Source of the DNA: Butyrivibrio fibrisolvens
GTDB taxonomy: Bacteria; Bacillota; Clostridia; Lachnospirales; Lachnospiraceae
DNA: 64,000 nucleotides
Direction of reading: 5' to 3'
Assembly (NCBI RefSeq): GCF_037113525.1
Contig: NZ_CP146963.1
Location: forward strand, 62,001 to 126,000
Below the pieces are notes generated by a model. The model had not been told where the DNA came from. It was given only the letters and a program-made list of their open reading frames with translations, and made no database searches. A program made the position numbers and the translations under genes. Positions 8,583 through 16,700 of the stretch are shown here, piece after piece; position 1 is the first letter of the stretch; the number at the start of each line of letters is the position of its first letter.

Positions 8583-9106
8583 GTATTAGAAATATTTATA
8601 TATTCGCATTATCTGCGAATTCAAATGTAGCGAAGATCAATAAAACATCGCTTATTTACAACAAGACAGCGATCGTCCTTTTGGCAATTGCGGCACTGTT
8701 TTTTGTCATATCAATATTTATCTGGTTCAAGATGAACATAAGGCACGAAATAATAGTTCTTACAGGACTTGGTGTCAAAAAAGAAGTTGCCAGAATAGAA
8801 AAGATAGCCAAAAGAGAAACAGAAGATGCTGTTAGTATGGCTCCAATAAGGAACGGAGAGAATGCTGACATCATGGATAACAACATCACGCAGAACCTCA
8901 ATGACAGGCAGACTGTGCCGTTAAGACACACAGTTCCCATCGGAGTATCTGCAACATATAACGAAGTAAACGAAACTACTCCAATAGGATTTATGGGCGA
9001 AGAAGAAACAGCTCTTCTTGAAGAATGCGCGCCTAAAGCGCCGCAAGGCAATTCATCATTCGTAGTTGAAAAGGATGAGGTATATATTTCAAACAACAAA
9101 CAGTAA
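8579..9106 (+). CDS. Small single-pass protein between kinase and phosphatase
   Basis: A 175-aa protein starting at GTG 8579, overlapping the kinase stop (GTGA), with AAGGAGG just upstream, so translation is coupled. One membrane helix (about residues 30-50) is followed by a charged segment and a Thr-rich, probably disordered cytoplasmic tail containing TVPLRHTVPIG and EETALLEE. Threonines flanked by acidic or hydrophobic residues are typical of kinase targets and of FHA-domain ligands, so it may be a substrate or adaptor of the adjacent kinase. No family was recognised. Confidence 0.65.
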   Translation: MSIRNIYIFALSANSNVAKINKTSLIYNKTAIVLLAIAALFFVISIFIWFKMNIRHEIIVLTGLGVKKEVARIEKIAKRETEDAVSMAPIRNGENADIMDNNITQNLNDRQTVPLRHTVPIGVSATYNEVNETTPIGFMGEEETALLEECAPKAPQGNSSFVVEKDEVYISNNKQ

Positions 9107-9139
9107 ATTCAGCAACAAAGGAAAGAGCACAAAGACTAT

Positions 9140-9964
9140 ATGTATTATCAAGCAGGACTTGCAACAGACAAAGGGACAGTAAAAGAAATAAATCAGGACG
9201 CCATGATGCTCAAGGTGGCTATGTCTAAGGAATTTGGCCGTATTGCTTTTGGCCTTGTGTGCGATGGATGCGGCGGCCTTTCTTATGGAGAGATAGCCAG
9301 CGCTTCATACGTAAGGAGGATGGAAGACTGGTTTTATAATGAACTTCCGGGCATTTTGTCCAACGAAGATGACACCAGAAAGCTCGATGCAACGTGCGAT
9401 AACACCTATGATCCGATCGAGCTTATTAAAGGCAACTGGACATACATATCTACGGAGATGAATGACAGACTCCATGATTACGGCATCCAGAAGCATACGA
9501 ATGTCGGTACTACAGTCTGCATGCTGATCATTCTTGGCAATGAGTATCTTGCCATGAACATAGGAGATTCAAGGATCTACAGATATTCAGACAGCAAGGT
9601 GTCATGCATTACACATGACCATTCATATGTTCAGAAGCAGCTCGATGAAGGCCGTATTTCGGAAAAAGAGGCCCTGAACAGCCCCATGAAGAGCGTACTC
9701 CTTCAGTGCGTAGGTGCTGTAAGCAAGGTCGATCCTTTTTTTACCAGAGGAACTATAGACACAGATGAGACATTTGTACTGTGCTGCGACGGCTTCTGGC
9801 GAAAGACTTCCCAGAGCGATTTTGAAAAGATCATGACACGCTCTGAGCAGGATACTGAAGATCAAATAGAAGCAGCCTTAAAAGATCATATCGAATGGCT
9901 CAAAAAAGACGGGGAAAACGACAATATTTCAGCTATTCTTGTCAGGGCCCGGGATGCAATTTGA
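9140..9964 (+). CDS. PP2C-family protein phosphatase
   Basis: A 274-aa metal-dependent Ser/Thr phosphatase with the PP2C motifs in order: KEINQDA near residue 18, CDGCGG near residue 44 (usually DGMGG), MNIGDSRIYRY near 138, CCDGFW near 215 and GENDNIS near the end. The aspartates that bind the two metal ions are present. There is no membrane segment, so it acts in the cytoplasm. It would reverse phosphorylation by the kinase encoded two genes upstream, as Stp/PrpC does for PrkC. The gene is preceded by AGGAAAGAG. Confidence 0.9.
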   Translation: MYYQAGLATDKGTVKEINQDAMMLKVAMSKEFGRIAFGLVCDGCGGLSYGEIASASYVRRMEDWFYNELPGILSNEDDTRKLDATCDNTYDPIELIKGNWTYISTEMNDRLHDYGIQKHTNVGTTVCMLIILGNEYLAMNIGDSRIYRYSDSKVSCITHDHSYVQKQLDEGRISEKEALNSPMKSVLLQCVGAVSKVDPFFTRGTIDTDETFVLCCDGFWRKTSQSDFEKIMTRSEQDTEDQIEAALKDHIEWLKKDGENDNISAILVRARDAI

Positions 9965-10018
9965 CAGTAAATGAGATATACTGATGAATATAGATTAGTA
10001 GACAGGAAGGTGACGTTT

Positions 10019-10951
10019 ATGAGTAAAAAGTCAGGATTTGTACTTCTAAGTGTACTTTCGGGAGTGTTATTCGGGGGAGCATTTGCTGGTAATAAACTTT
10101 ACGATTTTGCTATAAAGCCAAGACAGCGTGCCGATTCAACTCCTGATTCATCTGAGCTCGTGACAAGAGGCCGTAAGTGGGTCAGAAATCATGCAGAGCG
10201 CAGAGACATATATATCAATTCTATAGATTCTTTAAGACTACACGCAAGTTTCATTCCGGGCAAAGAGAATGAGCATCATTACGTGGTTTTGATCCATGGT
10301 ATCTGGGATAGCTCAGAAGGAATGGGCATTTATGCTCAGGAATATGAGAAAAAAGGCTGGAACATGCTCCTTCCAGATCTTCGAGGTTTTGGCCAGAGTG
10401 AAGGCGACTATGTCGGCTATGGTAACGATGACCGCTATGACATTATCGAATGGATATACTGGATCATCAAAAGAGACCCGCAGGCGAGGATCCTTCTTCA
10501 CGGAACATCTATGGGAGCAGCTACAACCCTTATGGTAACAGGCGAATCTCTTCCGGAAAATGTTAAGTGTGCTATTTCAGACAGCTCATATACAACGGTT
10601 AAGGAAGAGTTCCTGGATGTATATGAAACTCTTGATCCCAAGGTTGCGATCATACCTAAATGGCTTGCACTACCTCTTCTTCGTCTTGAAGTTAAGATTC
10701 GTGCCGGATACGACTTCTATAAGATTAAGCCTATAGAAGCAGTTAAGAACTCCACGACTCCGACTCTCTTCCTTCACGGAGATGCAGATAAGTTTGTTAA
10801 GCCTTCAATGTGCCGCGAACTTTTCGATGCAGCTGCCTGCAAGAAAGAGTTCTGCATGACACTTGGAGCTAAGCATATCGAAGGTGTATGGGTAGATTCC
10901 AAGAAGTATTGGAAGAAGATTGATGAGTTCTTAGAGCATAATAATTTCTAA
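10019..10951 (+). CDS. Alpha/beta hydrolase, membrane-anchored
   Basis: A 310-aa protein. The start is ATG 10019 behind AGGAAGG (10004-10010); the ORF could open at 9971 without a binding site. The N-terminal hydrophobic stretch (about residues 5-25) is a signal anchor, so the enzyme likely faces outside. It has the fold's landmarks: LIHGIWDS oxyanion loop, DLRGFGQSEG, nucleophile elbow GTSMGA, acidic residue in HGDADKFV and catalytic His in GAKHIEG. It resembles the YqkD/BAAT-like alpha/beta hydrolases. The substrate is unknown. It begins 54 bp after the phosphatase stop and may belong to the same transcript. Confidence 0.85.
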   Translation: MSKKSGFVLLSVLSGVLFGGAFAGNKLYDFAIKPRQRADSTPDSSELVTRGRKWVRNHAERRDIYINSIDSLRLHASFIPGKENEHHYVVLIHGIWDSSEGMGIYAQEYEKKGWNMLLPDLRGFGQSEGDYVGYGNDDRYDIIEWIYWIIKRDPQARILLHGTSMGAATTLMVTGESLPENVKCAISDSSYTTVKEEFLDVYETLDPKVAIIPKWLALPLLRLEVKIRAGYDFYKIKPIEAVKNSTTPTLFLHGDADKFVKPSMCRELFDAAACKKEFCMTLGAKHIEGVWVDSKKYWKKIDEFLEHNNF

Positions 10952-10978
10952 AGGATAGGGGTAAAGGAAACGTATAAT

Positions 10979-13900
10979 ATGGGTAATTTTGGTTACGAAA
11001 AGCTAGAAGATCCGGGATATTTTGCAGAAAACCGTCTCCCGGCTCACTCAGATCACATCGTATGCAGAAATCTTCAGGAAGCATGGGATGAGGAAAGTTC
11101 TTTAAGATTATCTCTTAACGGAAATTGGAAATTCAAATATTCAGCTAATCTTCTGGAGCTTCCAATGAGGTTCGAAGCTTTAGACGTTGACTGCCACGCA
11201 TGGGCAGATATTCGTGTGCCTGCACATATGCAGCTCGAAGGATACGGCGTACCTCAGTACGTCAATGTTCAATATCCATGGGATGGACACGAGGATATCG
11301 ATCCTCCGAAGATCCCTACTAAGGATCATCCTGTTGGAAACTACGTTAAGTACTTTACACTTCCTAAGGGATTTGCAGAGCACGGTCTTTATATCAGTTT
11401 TGACGGCGTAGAGAGCGCTTTTGCCCTTTGGCTTAACGGAGAGTATGTAGGCTACAGCTCTTCTTCTTTTGATGCCAAGGAGTTCGATCTTACACCTTAT
11501 GCAAAGGAAGATGGCGAGAACAAGCTTGCTGTGCAGGTATTTAAGTACAACTCAGGAAGCTGGATGGAAGATCAGGACATGTTCAGATTTTCCGGAATCT
11601 TCAGGGATGTAACTCTTTTTACAAGAACAAAGGGAATAGACGTTTACGATATTAAAGCAGTTACCAGCCTTTCAGATAATTACCAGAAAGGTGAACTTAA
11701 AGTTACACTTAAGGGCTGCGGCAAGGGCCAGATGACTCTCCAGCTCTTTAAGGAAAAGTGGGACAAAGCCCTCAACATACAGACAACAGATGGCGACGAG
11801 ATTTGCTCTGAAAATGTATCATGGACAGGCAAGATAGTAAATGAGAAGGTATTTGAAGGTGTCGGCTTTACAGATCCTAAGAGAAATCTCTGCACAGATG
11901 TAGCAGAAGTATCTTTAAACGTGGATGCTCCTGATCTTTGGAGCGCAGAGGATCCTAATCTCTATGCCCTTATCATCACCTTATATGATGAAAACGGCGA
12001 AGAGTGCGGAACCATCCTTCAGGAAATCGGCTTCAGAGAATTCGTCATGGGTGATGATCACATCATGTATTTAAATGGTAAACGTATCGTATTCAACGGT
12101 ACAGATCGCCATGAATTCTCAGCAAGAACAGGTCGTGCCCTTTCAAGAAAAGACATGGAGACTGACATCATCAATATGAAGAGAAACAACATCAATGCTC
12201 TTCGTATGAGTCATTATCCTAACAACAGCTACATGTACAAACTCTGTGACAGATTCGGAATCTATGTAATCGACGAGACCAATCTTGAAACTCACGGAAC
12301 CTGGGATGCAGCAGGACGTGGCAAAAAGCCTGAAAGCTACATGGTTCCTTATGATAACCTTGACTGGCTTTCCATGCTCCTTGACCGCGGAACATCTATG
12401 CTTGAGCGAGACAAGAATCATCCGTCCGTTATCATCTGGTCATGCGGTAACGAAGCATACGGCGGCAGAGTAATATTCGAGCTGTCCAATTACTTCAGAA
12501 AGACAGATCCTACAAGACTTGTCCACTATGAAGGCATCTGCCACGACAGAAGATTCAATGACACATCAGATATGGAATCCCGCATGTATCCTCCTGTTGA
12601 AGAGATCAAAGACTTCCTTAAGGAGCACCGTGACAAGCCATTTATCTGCTGCGAATATACTCACGCTATGGGTAATTCCTGCGGCGCAATGTACAAATAT
12701 ACTGACCTTACAGAAGAAGAGCCTCTGTATCAGGGCGGATTCATCTGGGATTATATAGATCAGTCCATTATAAGAAAAGACCGCTATGGCAATGAATTCC
12801 AGGGCTACGGCGGAGACTTTGGTGAAAGACCTAATGACGGTGACTTTTGCGGTAACGGAATAGCATTTGGCGGCGACGAGAGAAAGCCTTCACCCAAGAT
12901 GCAGAGCGTAAAATATAACTACCAGCCATTTGCTGTCATCGTTGATGAGGATGAAGACATTGTTACAGTCAGAAACAGAACTCTTTTTACAAACACAGAT
13001 AAGTATGTGATGAGGGTTTGCGTTAAGAGCTATGGCAAGACTGAGTATCAGAAGGATTACATCGTATCAGTTGAGCCGGGCGAGCAGGAAGTGTTCGGAC
13101 TTTCACTTGAAGAGAAAATCGGCTATGGCGAGATCTGCAACAAGACAGGCGAATATGTTATAAACGTATCTTTCCTCCTTAAGGAAGACACAAGATACGC
13201 TGAGGCCGGTCACGAAGTTGCTTTCGGTGAAGATGTATTTATCGTTGAAAACGGACCTGAGTATGCTACAGAGGACGAAACATCCGGAATCATCATTCCG
13301 GAGAAGGTATTTGGAAATGATAGCGATATCTCTTTTGCCAAGGATAAGCCATACACTATCACTTACGGTATGTGCAATATCGGCATTAAGGGAGAGCATT
13401 TCGAAGCTCTCTTTACAGATGGAGTAGGCCTTACAAGCTATAAATATATGGGCAAAGAAATGCTGGATTCCAAGGTTATGCCTAACTTCTGGAGAGCACC
13501 CACTCAGAATGACTATGGTAACGGTGAACCTGCCCGCTATGCCCAGTGGAAGATCGCCAGCATGTACCTTATGCCAAAGGTTGATATCTATACCAAGTAT
13601 GAGCATTTCCTTGGTGGAACAGAGCTTGATGTAAAAGAGCACGATGATCATGTAAGCATCAAGTACAACTATAAGCTCTGGACAAGCCCTGAGGGTGAGT
13701 GCTTCCTTGTGTATGACGTATACGGTGATGGAAGTATCAGAATGACACTTTCTTATGATCCTGTAGAGGGACTTAAGGACATGCCTGAGTTTGGTATCAT
13801 CTTCAAGATGAATGCGGATTATCATAACCTTAAGTGGTACGGATACGGACCAGAAGAAACTTATTCCGACAAGATGCAGGGAGCAAAGCTTTCCATGTTT

Positions 13901-14248
13901 GAAGGAAAAGCTGAAACGCAGCTTGCACCATACCTACTTCCTCAGGAATCAGGCAATCATGCAGGCGTAAGATTTGCTTCTGTAACAGACGAAAGAGGAA
14001 GAGGACTTCTCATCGCTACTGAGATTCCGGATGGAATGAGCTTCTCAGCGCTTCCTTGGACACCGCACGAGATAGAGAATGCAGCTCACCACTATGAGCT
14101 TCCGCCTATCCACTATACAGTTGTAAGAGCGTCCCTTGGACAGCTTGGAATAGCAGGAGATAATACATGGGGATCACTTACACACCCTGAGTTCAAACTT
14201 CCTGTAGATAAAAAAGTTGAATTCTCAGTAATGATGAGAGGTATATAA
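10979..14248 (+). CDS. lacZ: GH2 beta-galactosidase, LacZ type
   Basis: A 1089-aa cytoplasmic enzyme (no signal peptide) of full LacZ length. The N-terminal sugar-binding, Ig-like and TIM-barrel domains are recognisable. The acid/base glutamate lies in WSCGNEAYGG (Glu 492) and the nucleophile in CCEYTHAMGNS (Glu 559). YGVPQYVNVQYPW and the C-terminal small chain with WYGYGPEETYSDK are LacZ hallmarks. It hydrolyses terminal beta-galactosides such as lactose or plant oligosaccharides taken up by the cell. It starts 27 bp after the hydrolase, behind AAAGGAAA. No LacI-type regulator or permease is adjacent, so the substrate is not fixed by context. Confidence 0.93.
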   Translation: MGNFGYEKLEDPGYFAENRLPAHSDHIVCRNLQEAWDEESSLRLSLNGNWKFKYSANLLELPMRFEALDVDCHAWADIRVPAHMQLEGYGVPQYVNVQYPWDGHEDIDPPKIPTKDHPVGNYVKYFTLPKGFAEHGLYISFDGVESAFALWLNGEYVGYSSSSFDAKEFDLTPYAKEDGENKLAVQVFKYNSGSWMEDQDMFRFSGIFRDVTLFTRTKGIDVYDIKAVTSLSDNYQKGELKVTLKGCGKGQMTLQLFKEKWDKALNIQTTDGDEICSENVSWTGKIVNEKVFEGVGFTDPKRNLCTDVAEVSLNVDAPDLWSAEDPNLYALIITLYDENGEECGTILQEIGFREFVMGDDHIMYLNGKRIVFNGTDRHEFSARTGRALSRKDMETDIINMKRNNINALRMSHYPNNSYMYKLCDRFGIYVIDETNLETHGTWDAAGRGKKPESYMVPYDNLDWLSMLLDRGTSMLERDKNHPSVIIWSCGNEAYGGRVIFELSNYFRKTDPTRLVHYEGICHDRRFNDTSDMESRMYPPVEEIKDFLKEHRDKPFICCEYTHAMGNSCGAMYKYTDLTEEEPLYQGGFIWDYIDQSIIRKDRYGNEFQGYGGDFGERPNDGDFCGNGIAFGGDERKPSPKMQSVKYNYQPFAVIVDEDEDIVTVRNRTLFTNTDKYVMRVCVKSYGKTEYQKDYIVSVEPGEQEVFGLSLEEKIGYGEICNKTGEYVINVSFLLKEDTRYAEAGHEVAFGEDVFIVENGPEYATEDETSGIIIPEKVFGNDSDISFAKDKPYTITYGMCNIGIKGEHFEALFTDGVGLTSYKYMGKEMLDSKVMPNFWRAPTQNDYGNGEPARYAQWKIASMYLMPKVDIYTKYEHFLGGTELDVKEHDDHVSIKYNYKLWTSPEGECFLVYDVYGDGSIRMTLSYDPVEGLKDMPEFGIIFKMNADYHNLKWYGYGPEETYSDKMQGAKLSMFEGKAETQLAPYLLPQESGNHAGVRFASVTDERGRGLLIATEIPDGMSFSALPWTPHEIENAAHHYELPPIHYTVVRASLGQLGIAGDNTWGSLTHPEFKLPVDKKVEFSVMMRGI

Positions 14249-14256
14249 AAAGATTC

Positions 14257-14303
14257 AAAAGATCTGGAGAGTAGTTTTTCTATTCTTCAGGTCTTTTGTT
14301 TTA
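14257..14303 (+). terminator. Terminator after lacZ
   Basis: AAAAGATCTGGAGA (14257-14270) pairs with TCTTCAGGTCTTTT (14284-14297), 14 bp with two wobbles, followed by GTTTT. Confidence 0.75.
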
Positions 14304-14335
14304 TGAAAGAGAATTGGTTTGATAAGAACTACAAT

Positions 14336-14364
14336 AAAAAACCGGCCGCATAATAGCGACCGGT
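14336..14364 (-). terminator. Terminator after fba (minus strand)
   Basis: ACCGGCCGC (14341-14349) and GCGACCGGT (14356-14364) form a stem with one mismatch. Read on the minus strand it ends in a run of T (complement of 14336-14340), 23 bp past the aldolase stop. Confidence 0.8.
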
Positions 14365-14386
14365 CTTAAAATTCAGTATAGAAGGA

Positions 14387-15256
14387 TTATTCGTCAGCCT
14401 TACCAACAGAACCGAACATTTCCATCTTCTCTTTAACTGTAGCCTTGATAGCTTCGAAGCCAGGAGCAAGAAGTTTTCTAGGATCGAATCCCTTACCTTC
14501 AAGGTCCTTACCAGCCTCTACATACTTTCTTGTAGCTTCAGCGAAAGCAAGCTGGCACTCTGTGTTAACGTTAACCTTTGAAACGCCAAGAGTGATAGCC
14601 TTCTTAACCATCTCTGCAGGGATACCTGTACCGCCGTGAAGAACGAGTGGAAGCTCGCCTGTAAGCTGCTGGATAGAATCAAGAGTCTCGAATGAAAGAC
14701 CTTCCCAGTTTTCAGGATATTTGCCGTGGATGTTACCGATACCAGCTGCAAGGAAGTCAACGCCAAGATCAGCGATCTGCTTGCATTCCTTAGGATCAGC
14801 GCACTCACCCTTACCGATTACGCCATCTTCTTCTCCACCGATAGCACCAACTTCAGCCTCGATTGAAAGGCCTCTGTCGTGAGCTGCCTTAACCAGTTCC
14901 TTAGTCTTCTCGATGTTCTCAGCGATCGGATAGTGTGATCCGTCGAACATGATTGATGAGAAACCAGCCTCGATGCACTTGTAGCATCCTTCGTATGAAC
15001 CGTGGTCAAGGTGAAGTGCTACAGGAACGTCGATGTCGAGATCCTTTAAAAGTCCGTTAACCATGTTTACTACAACATGATAACCACCCATGTATTTACC
15101 GGCGCCTTCTGATACACCAAGAATAACAGGGCTTCTGAGCTCTTTTGCTGTAAGCAGAATAGCCTTAGTCCACTCAAGGTTGTTGATGTTGAAGTGGCCT
15201 ACTGCGTAATGTCCGGCTTTAGCTTTTTTAAGCATGTCAGCTGCATTTACTAACAT
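14387..15256 (-). CDS. fba: Class II fructose-bisphosphate aldolase
   Basis: A 289-aa Zn-dependent aldolase that cleaves fructose 1,6-bisphosphate to DHAP and glyceraldehyde 3-phosphate in glycolysis. Landmarks in order: GHFNINN near residue 20, LHLDHGS with catalytic Asp and Zn-binding His near 83, EAEVGAIGGEEDG, IGNIHGKY with a Zn-binding His near 178, and LHGGTGIP with a Zn-binding His near 209, then VNVNTE for phosphate binding. The AGGAGG site lies just upstream on the minus strand. Codon use is strongly biased, fitting high expression. Tagatose-bisphosphate aldolases (GatY/KbaY) share this fold, but the sequence and lack of a sugar cluster favour Fba. Confidence 0.93.
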   Translation of the reverse strand: MLVNAADMLKKAKAGHYAVGHFNINNLEWTKAILLTAKELRSPVILGVSEGAGKYMGGYHVVVNMVNGLLKDLDIDVPVALHLDHGSYEGCYKCIEAGFSSIMFDGSHYPIAENIEKTKELVKAAHDRGLSIEAEVGAIGGEEDGVIGKGECADPKECKQIADLGVDFLAAGIGNIHGKYPENWEGLSFETLDSIQQLTGELPLVLHGGTGIPAEMVKKAITLGVSKVNVNTECQLAFAEATRKYVEAGKDLEGKGFDPRKLLAPGFEAIKATVKEKMEMFGSVGKADE

Positions 15257-15329
15257 AATTGAAATCCTCCTTCTAAATGAAAAAACTGTTTCCTAAAAAT
15301 TTTGTTTGTGAAAATAATATCACAGTGAA

Positions 15330-15338
15330 ATTATAGCA
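15330..15338 (-). promoter_or_regulatory. Extended -10 promoter for fba
   Basis: On the minus strand TGCTATAAT (15338-15330) is a perfect extended -10 box, 74 bp before the start codon. The -35 is weak. Confidence 0.55.
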
Positions 15339-15368
15339 TACCCTCATATAAATGGAAACAATATGTTA

Positions 15369-15433
15369 TTCATCCGTTAAAAATGTCATTTCGTCAAAAA
15401 ATAACTTGTCAAGATTGCGAATATATATATAAT
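15369..15433 (+). promoter_or_regulatory. Promoter of the secreted protein gene with TTCGTC motif
   Basis: TTGTCA (15406-15411) and TATAAT (15428-15433) are spaced 16 bp apart. TTCGTC lies at 15390-15395, upstream of the -35, and a degenerate TTCATC lies exactly 21 bp before it (15369-15374). This matches the phased array at 6511-6560 and suggests shared control. Confidence 0.55.
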
Positions 15434-15534
15434 GATTATGTTGTTCTTGGGGATTACCAAAAAACAATAAATCGGTCAAAAGAGTTTGACCAAAACAATA
15501 ATTCTTTAGCTAAAAACGTTAGGAGGAGAAAACA

Positions 15535-16227
15535 ATGTTAAAGAAAAAACTTATCAAAGCAGTAACAGCAATCAGCGCAGCAGTAATGATCGTAGCAGGA
15601 GCTGGATCAGTAACAACACTTACTTCATTCGCAGCAGAATTCGATCCAGTATACTATGCTCAGACATATCCTGATGTAGCAGCAGCATTCGGTAACGATG
15701 CTCAGTTACTTCTTAACCACTACCTTACATATGGTCAGAAGGAAGGTCGTAAGCCTTCAGCTAACGCAGCAGCTGGTGAGGCAGTAACATCAGTTAAGAC
15801 AACTACAACAACTACTACACCTGCAGCTACAACAACATATCATGATTTCGCAGCAGGCCAGCTTTCAACACTTCGTGCTGCTCAGGGCCTTGGCGCTGTA
15901 ACACATGACAAGAACCTTGATTCTATCGCAACAAACATCATGAACACATACATGGCTGGTGGAAACATCGATTCTCTTACAAACGCTATGAGCAACCTTT
16001 TCGCTCAGTATGGTCTTAACTATACAGTAGGTGGTTACTGGTGCAACAGACTTCCTGCTTCAGTTGTAACAGGATATTCATATGAGGAGCTTGCACCAAT
16101 CGTTATGCAGGCTGCTTACAGCACATCAGCAGATGTATTCGGTACAAATTCAATCAGAGCTATCGGATGCCACTTCGCAAAAGATGCTGCTGGTAACGTA
16201 TACTTCGTATTCGTAGTAGCAGGCTGA
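15535..16227 (+). CDS. Secreted protein with CAP-like C-terminal domain
   Basis: A 230-aa protein with a signal peptide (cleavage likely after SFA near residue 33) and a good AGGAGG site. Residues about 36-77 form the DPVYYAQTYPDVAAAFGND module with a following HYLTYGQKEGR, a module seen in secreted Lachnospiraceae proteins. A Thr-rich linker follows, then a domain starting YHDFAAGQLSTLRAAQGL that resembles the CAP (PR-1/SCP) fold but lacks the usual His/Glu pair, so activity is doubtful. Strong codon bias and a strong promoter suggest abundant expression. The role is unknown; the cell surface is its likely location. Confidence 0.75.
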   Translation: MLKKKLIKAVTAISAAVMIVAGAGSVTTLTSFAAEFDPVYYAQTYPDVAAAFGNDAQLLLNHYLTYGQKEGRKPSANAAAGEAVTSVKTTTTTTTPAATTTYHDFAAGQLSTLRAAQGLGAVTHDKNLDSIATNIMNTYMAGGNIDSLTNAMSNLFAQYGLNYTVGGYWCNRLPASVVTGYSYEELAPIVMQAAYSTSADVFGTNSIRAIGCHFAKDAAGNVYFVFVVAG

Positions 16228-16276
16228 TATCCTTCTTGAATCCTTGATTCAAGTAATATATCCCATATATCATCCA

Positions 16277-16306
16277 AAAACCCCGTCGCTTATGCGGCGG
16301 GGTTTT
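16277..16306 (+). terminator. Terminator after the CAP-like protein gene
   Basis: AACCCCGTCGC (16279-16289) and GCGGCGGGGTT (16294-16304) form an 11-bp stem with one wobble, followed by TTG and preceded by A's. Confidence 0.85.
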
Positions 16307-16429
16307 GCCATATAACATGGTCGCATATTGCAGACTAATGTGCTACAATTAAAAATTGCAAAAACATTCAATAATACATAAATTTGCAGATTTGGCGGTC
16401 TGCAGATTCGTTTTAGGGAGAATCAGATT

Positions 16430-16678
16430 ATGGAAACAGTTTATAAGACTAAAGGCACATGCTCAACACAGATAAATCTCGATCTTGATGGAGACATCAT
16501 AAAGTCCGTTTCATTCACAGGCGGATGCAATGGCAATCTTCAGGGTATCTCAAAGCTTGTTGAGGGAATGAAAGCAAGCGATGCGATCGCAAGACTTGAA
16601 GGAATCAGATGCGGCTTCAAACCAACTTCATGCCCTGACCAGCTTGCACAGGCTCTCAAAGCAGCAATTAACGCATAA
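16430..16678 (+). CDS. TSCPD domain protein (TIGR03905-like)
   Basis: An 82-aa protein matching the stand-alone TSCPD family: GTCSTQINLDLDGD near the start, FTGGCNGNLQGISKLVEGM in the middle and the TSCPDQLAQAL signature at the end. TSCPD domains occur at the C-terminus of B12-dependent ribonucleotide reductases; the free-standing version has no established role. The conserved cysteines (in GTCS, GGCNG, IRCGF, TSCPD) suggest metal or thiol chemistry. It lies 22 bp before murG and is probably in its operon. A GGGAGA site precedes ATG 16430. Confidence 0.85.
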   Translation: METVYKTKGTCSTQINLDLDGDIIKSVSFTGGCNGNLQGISKLVEGMKASDAIARLEGIRCGFKPTSCPDQLAQALKAAINA

Positions 16679-16700
16679 TAACAATCAGAGGTGTTGTATT

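Noticed and set aside
8656..9099. 147-codon minus-strand frame opposite the small membrane protein
   Set aside because: The plus-strand gene has the ribosome binding site, overlap with the kinase gene and a proper membrane helix; the minus frame has none.
13103..13825. 240-codon open frame opposite lacZ
   Set aside because: Antisense to a complete GH2 enzyme, no start signals, no recognisable protein features.
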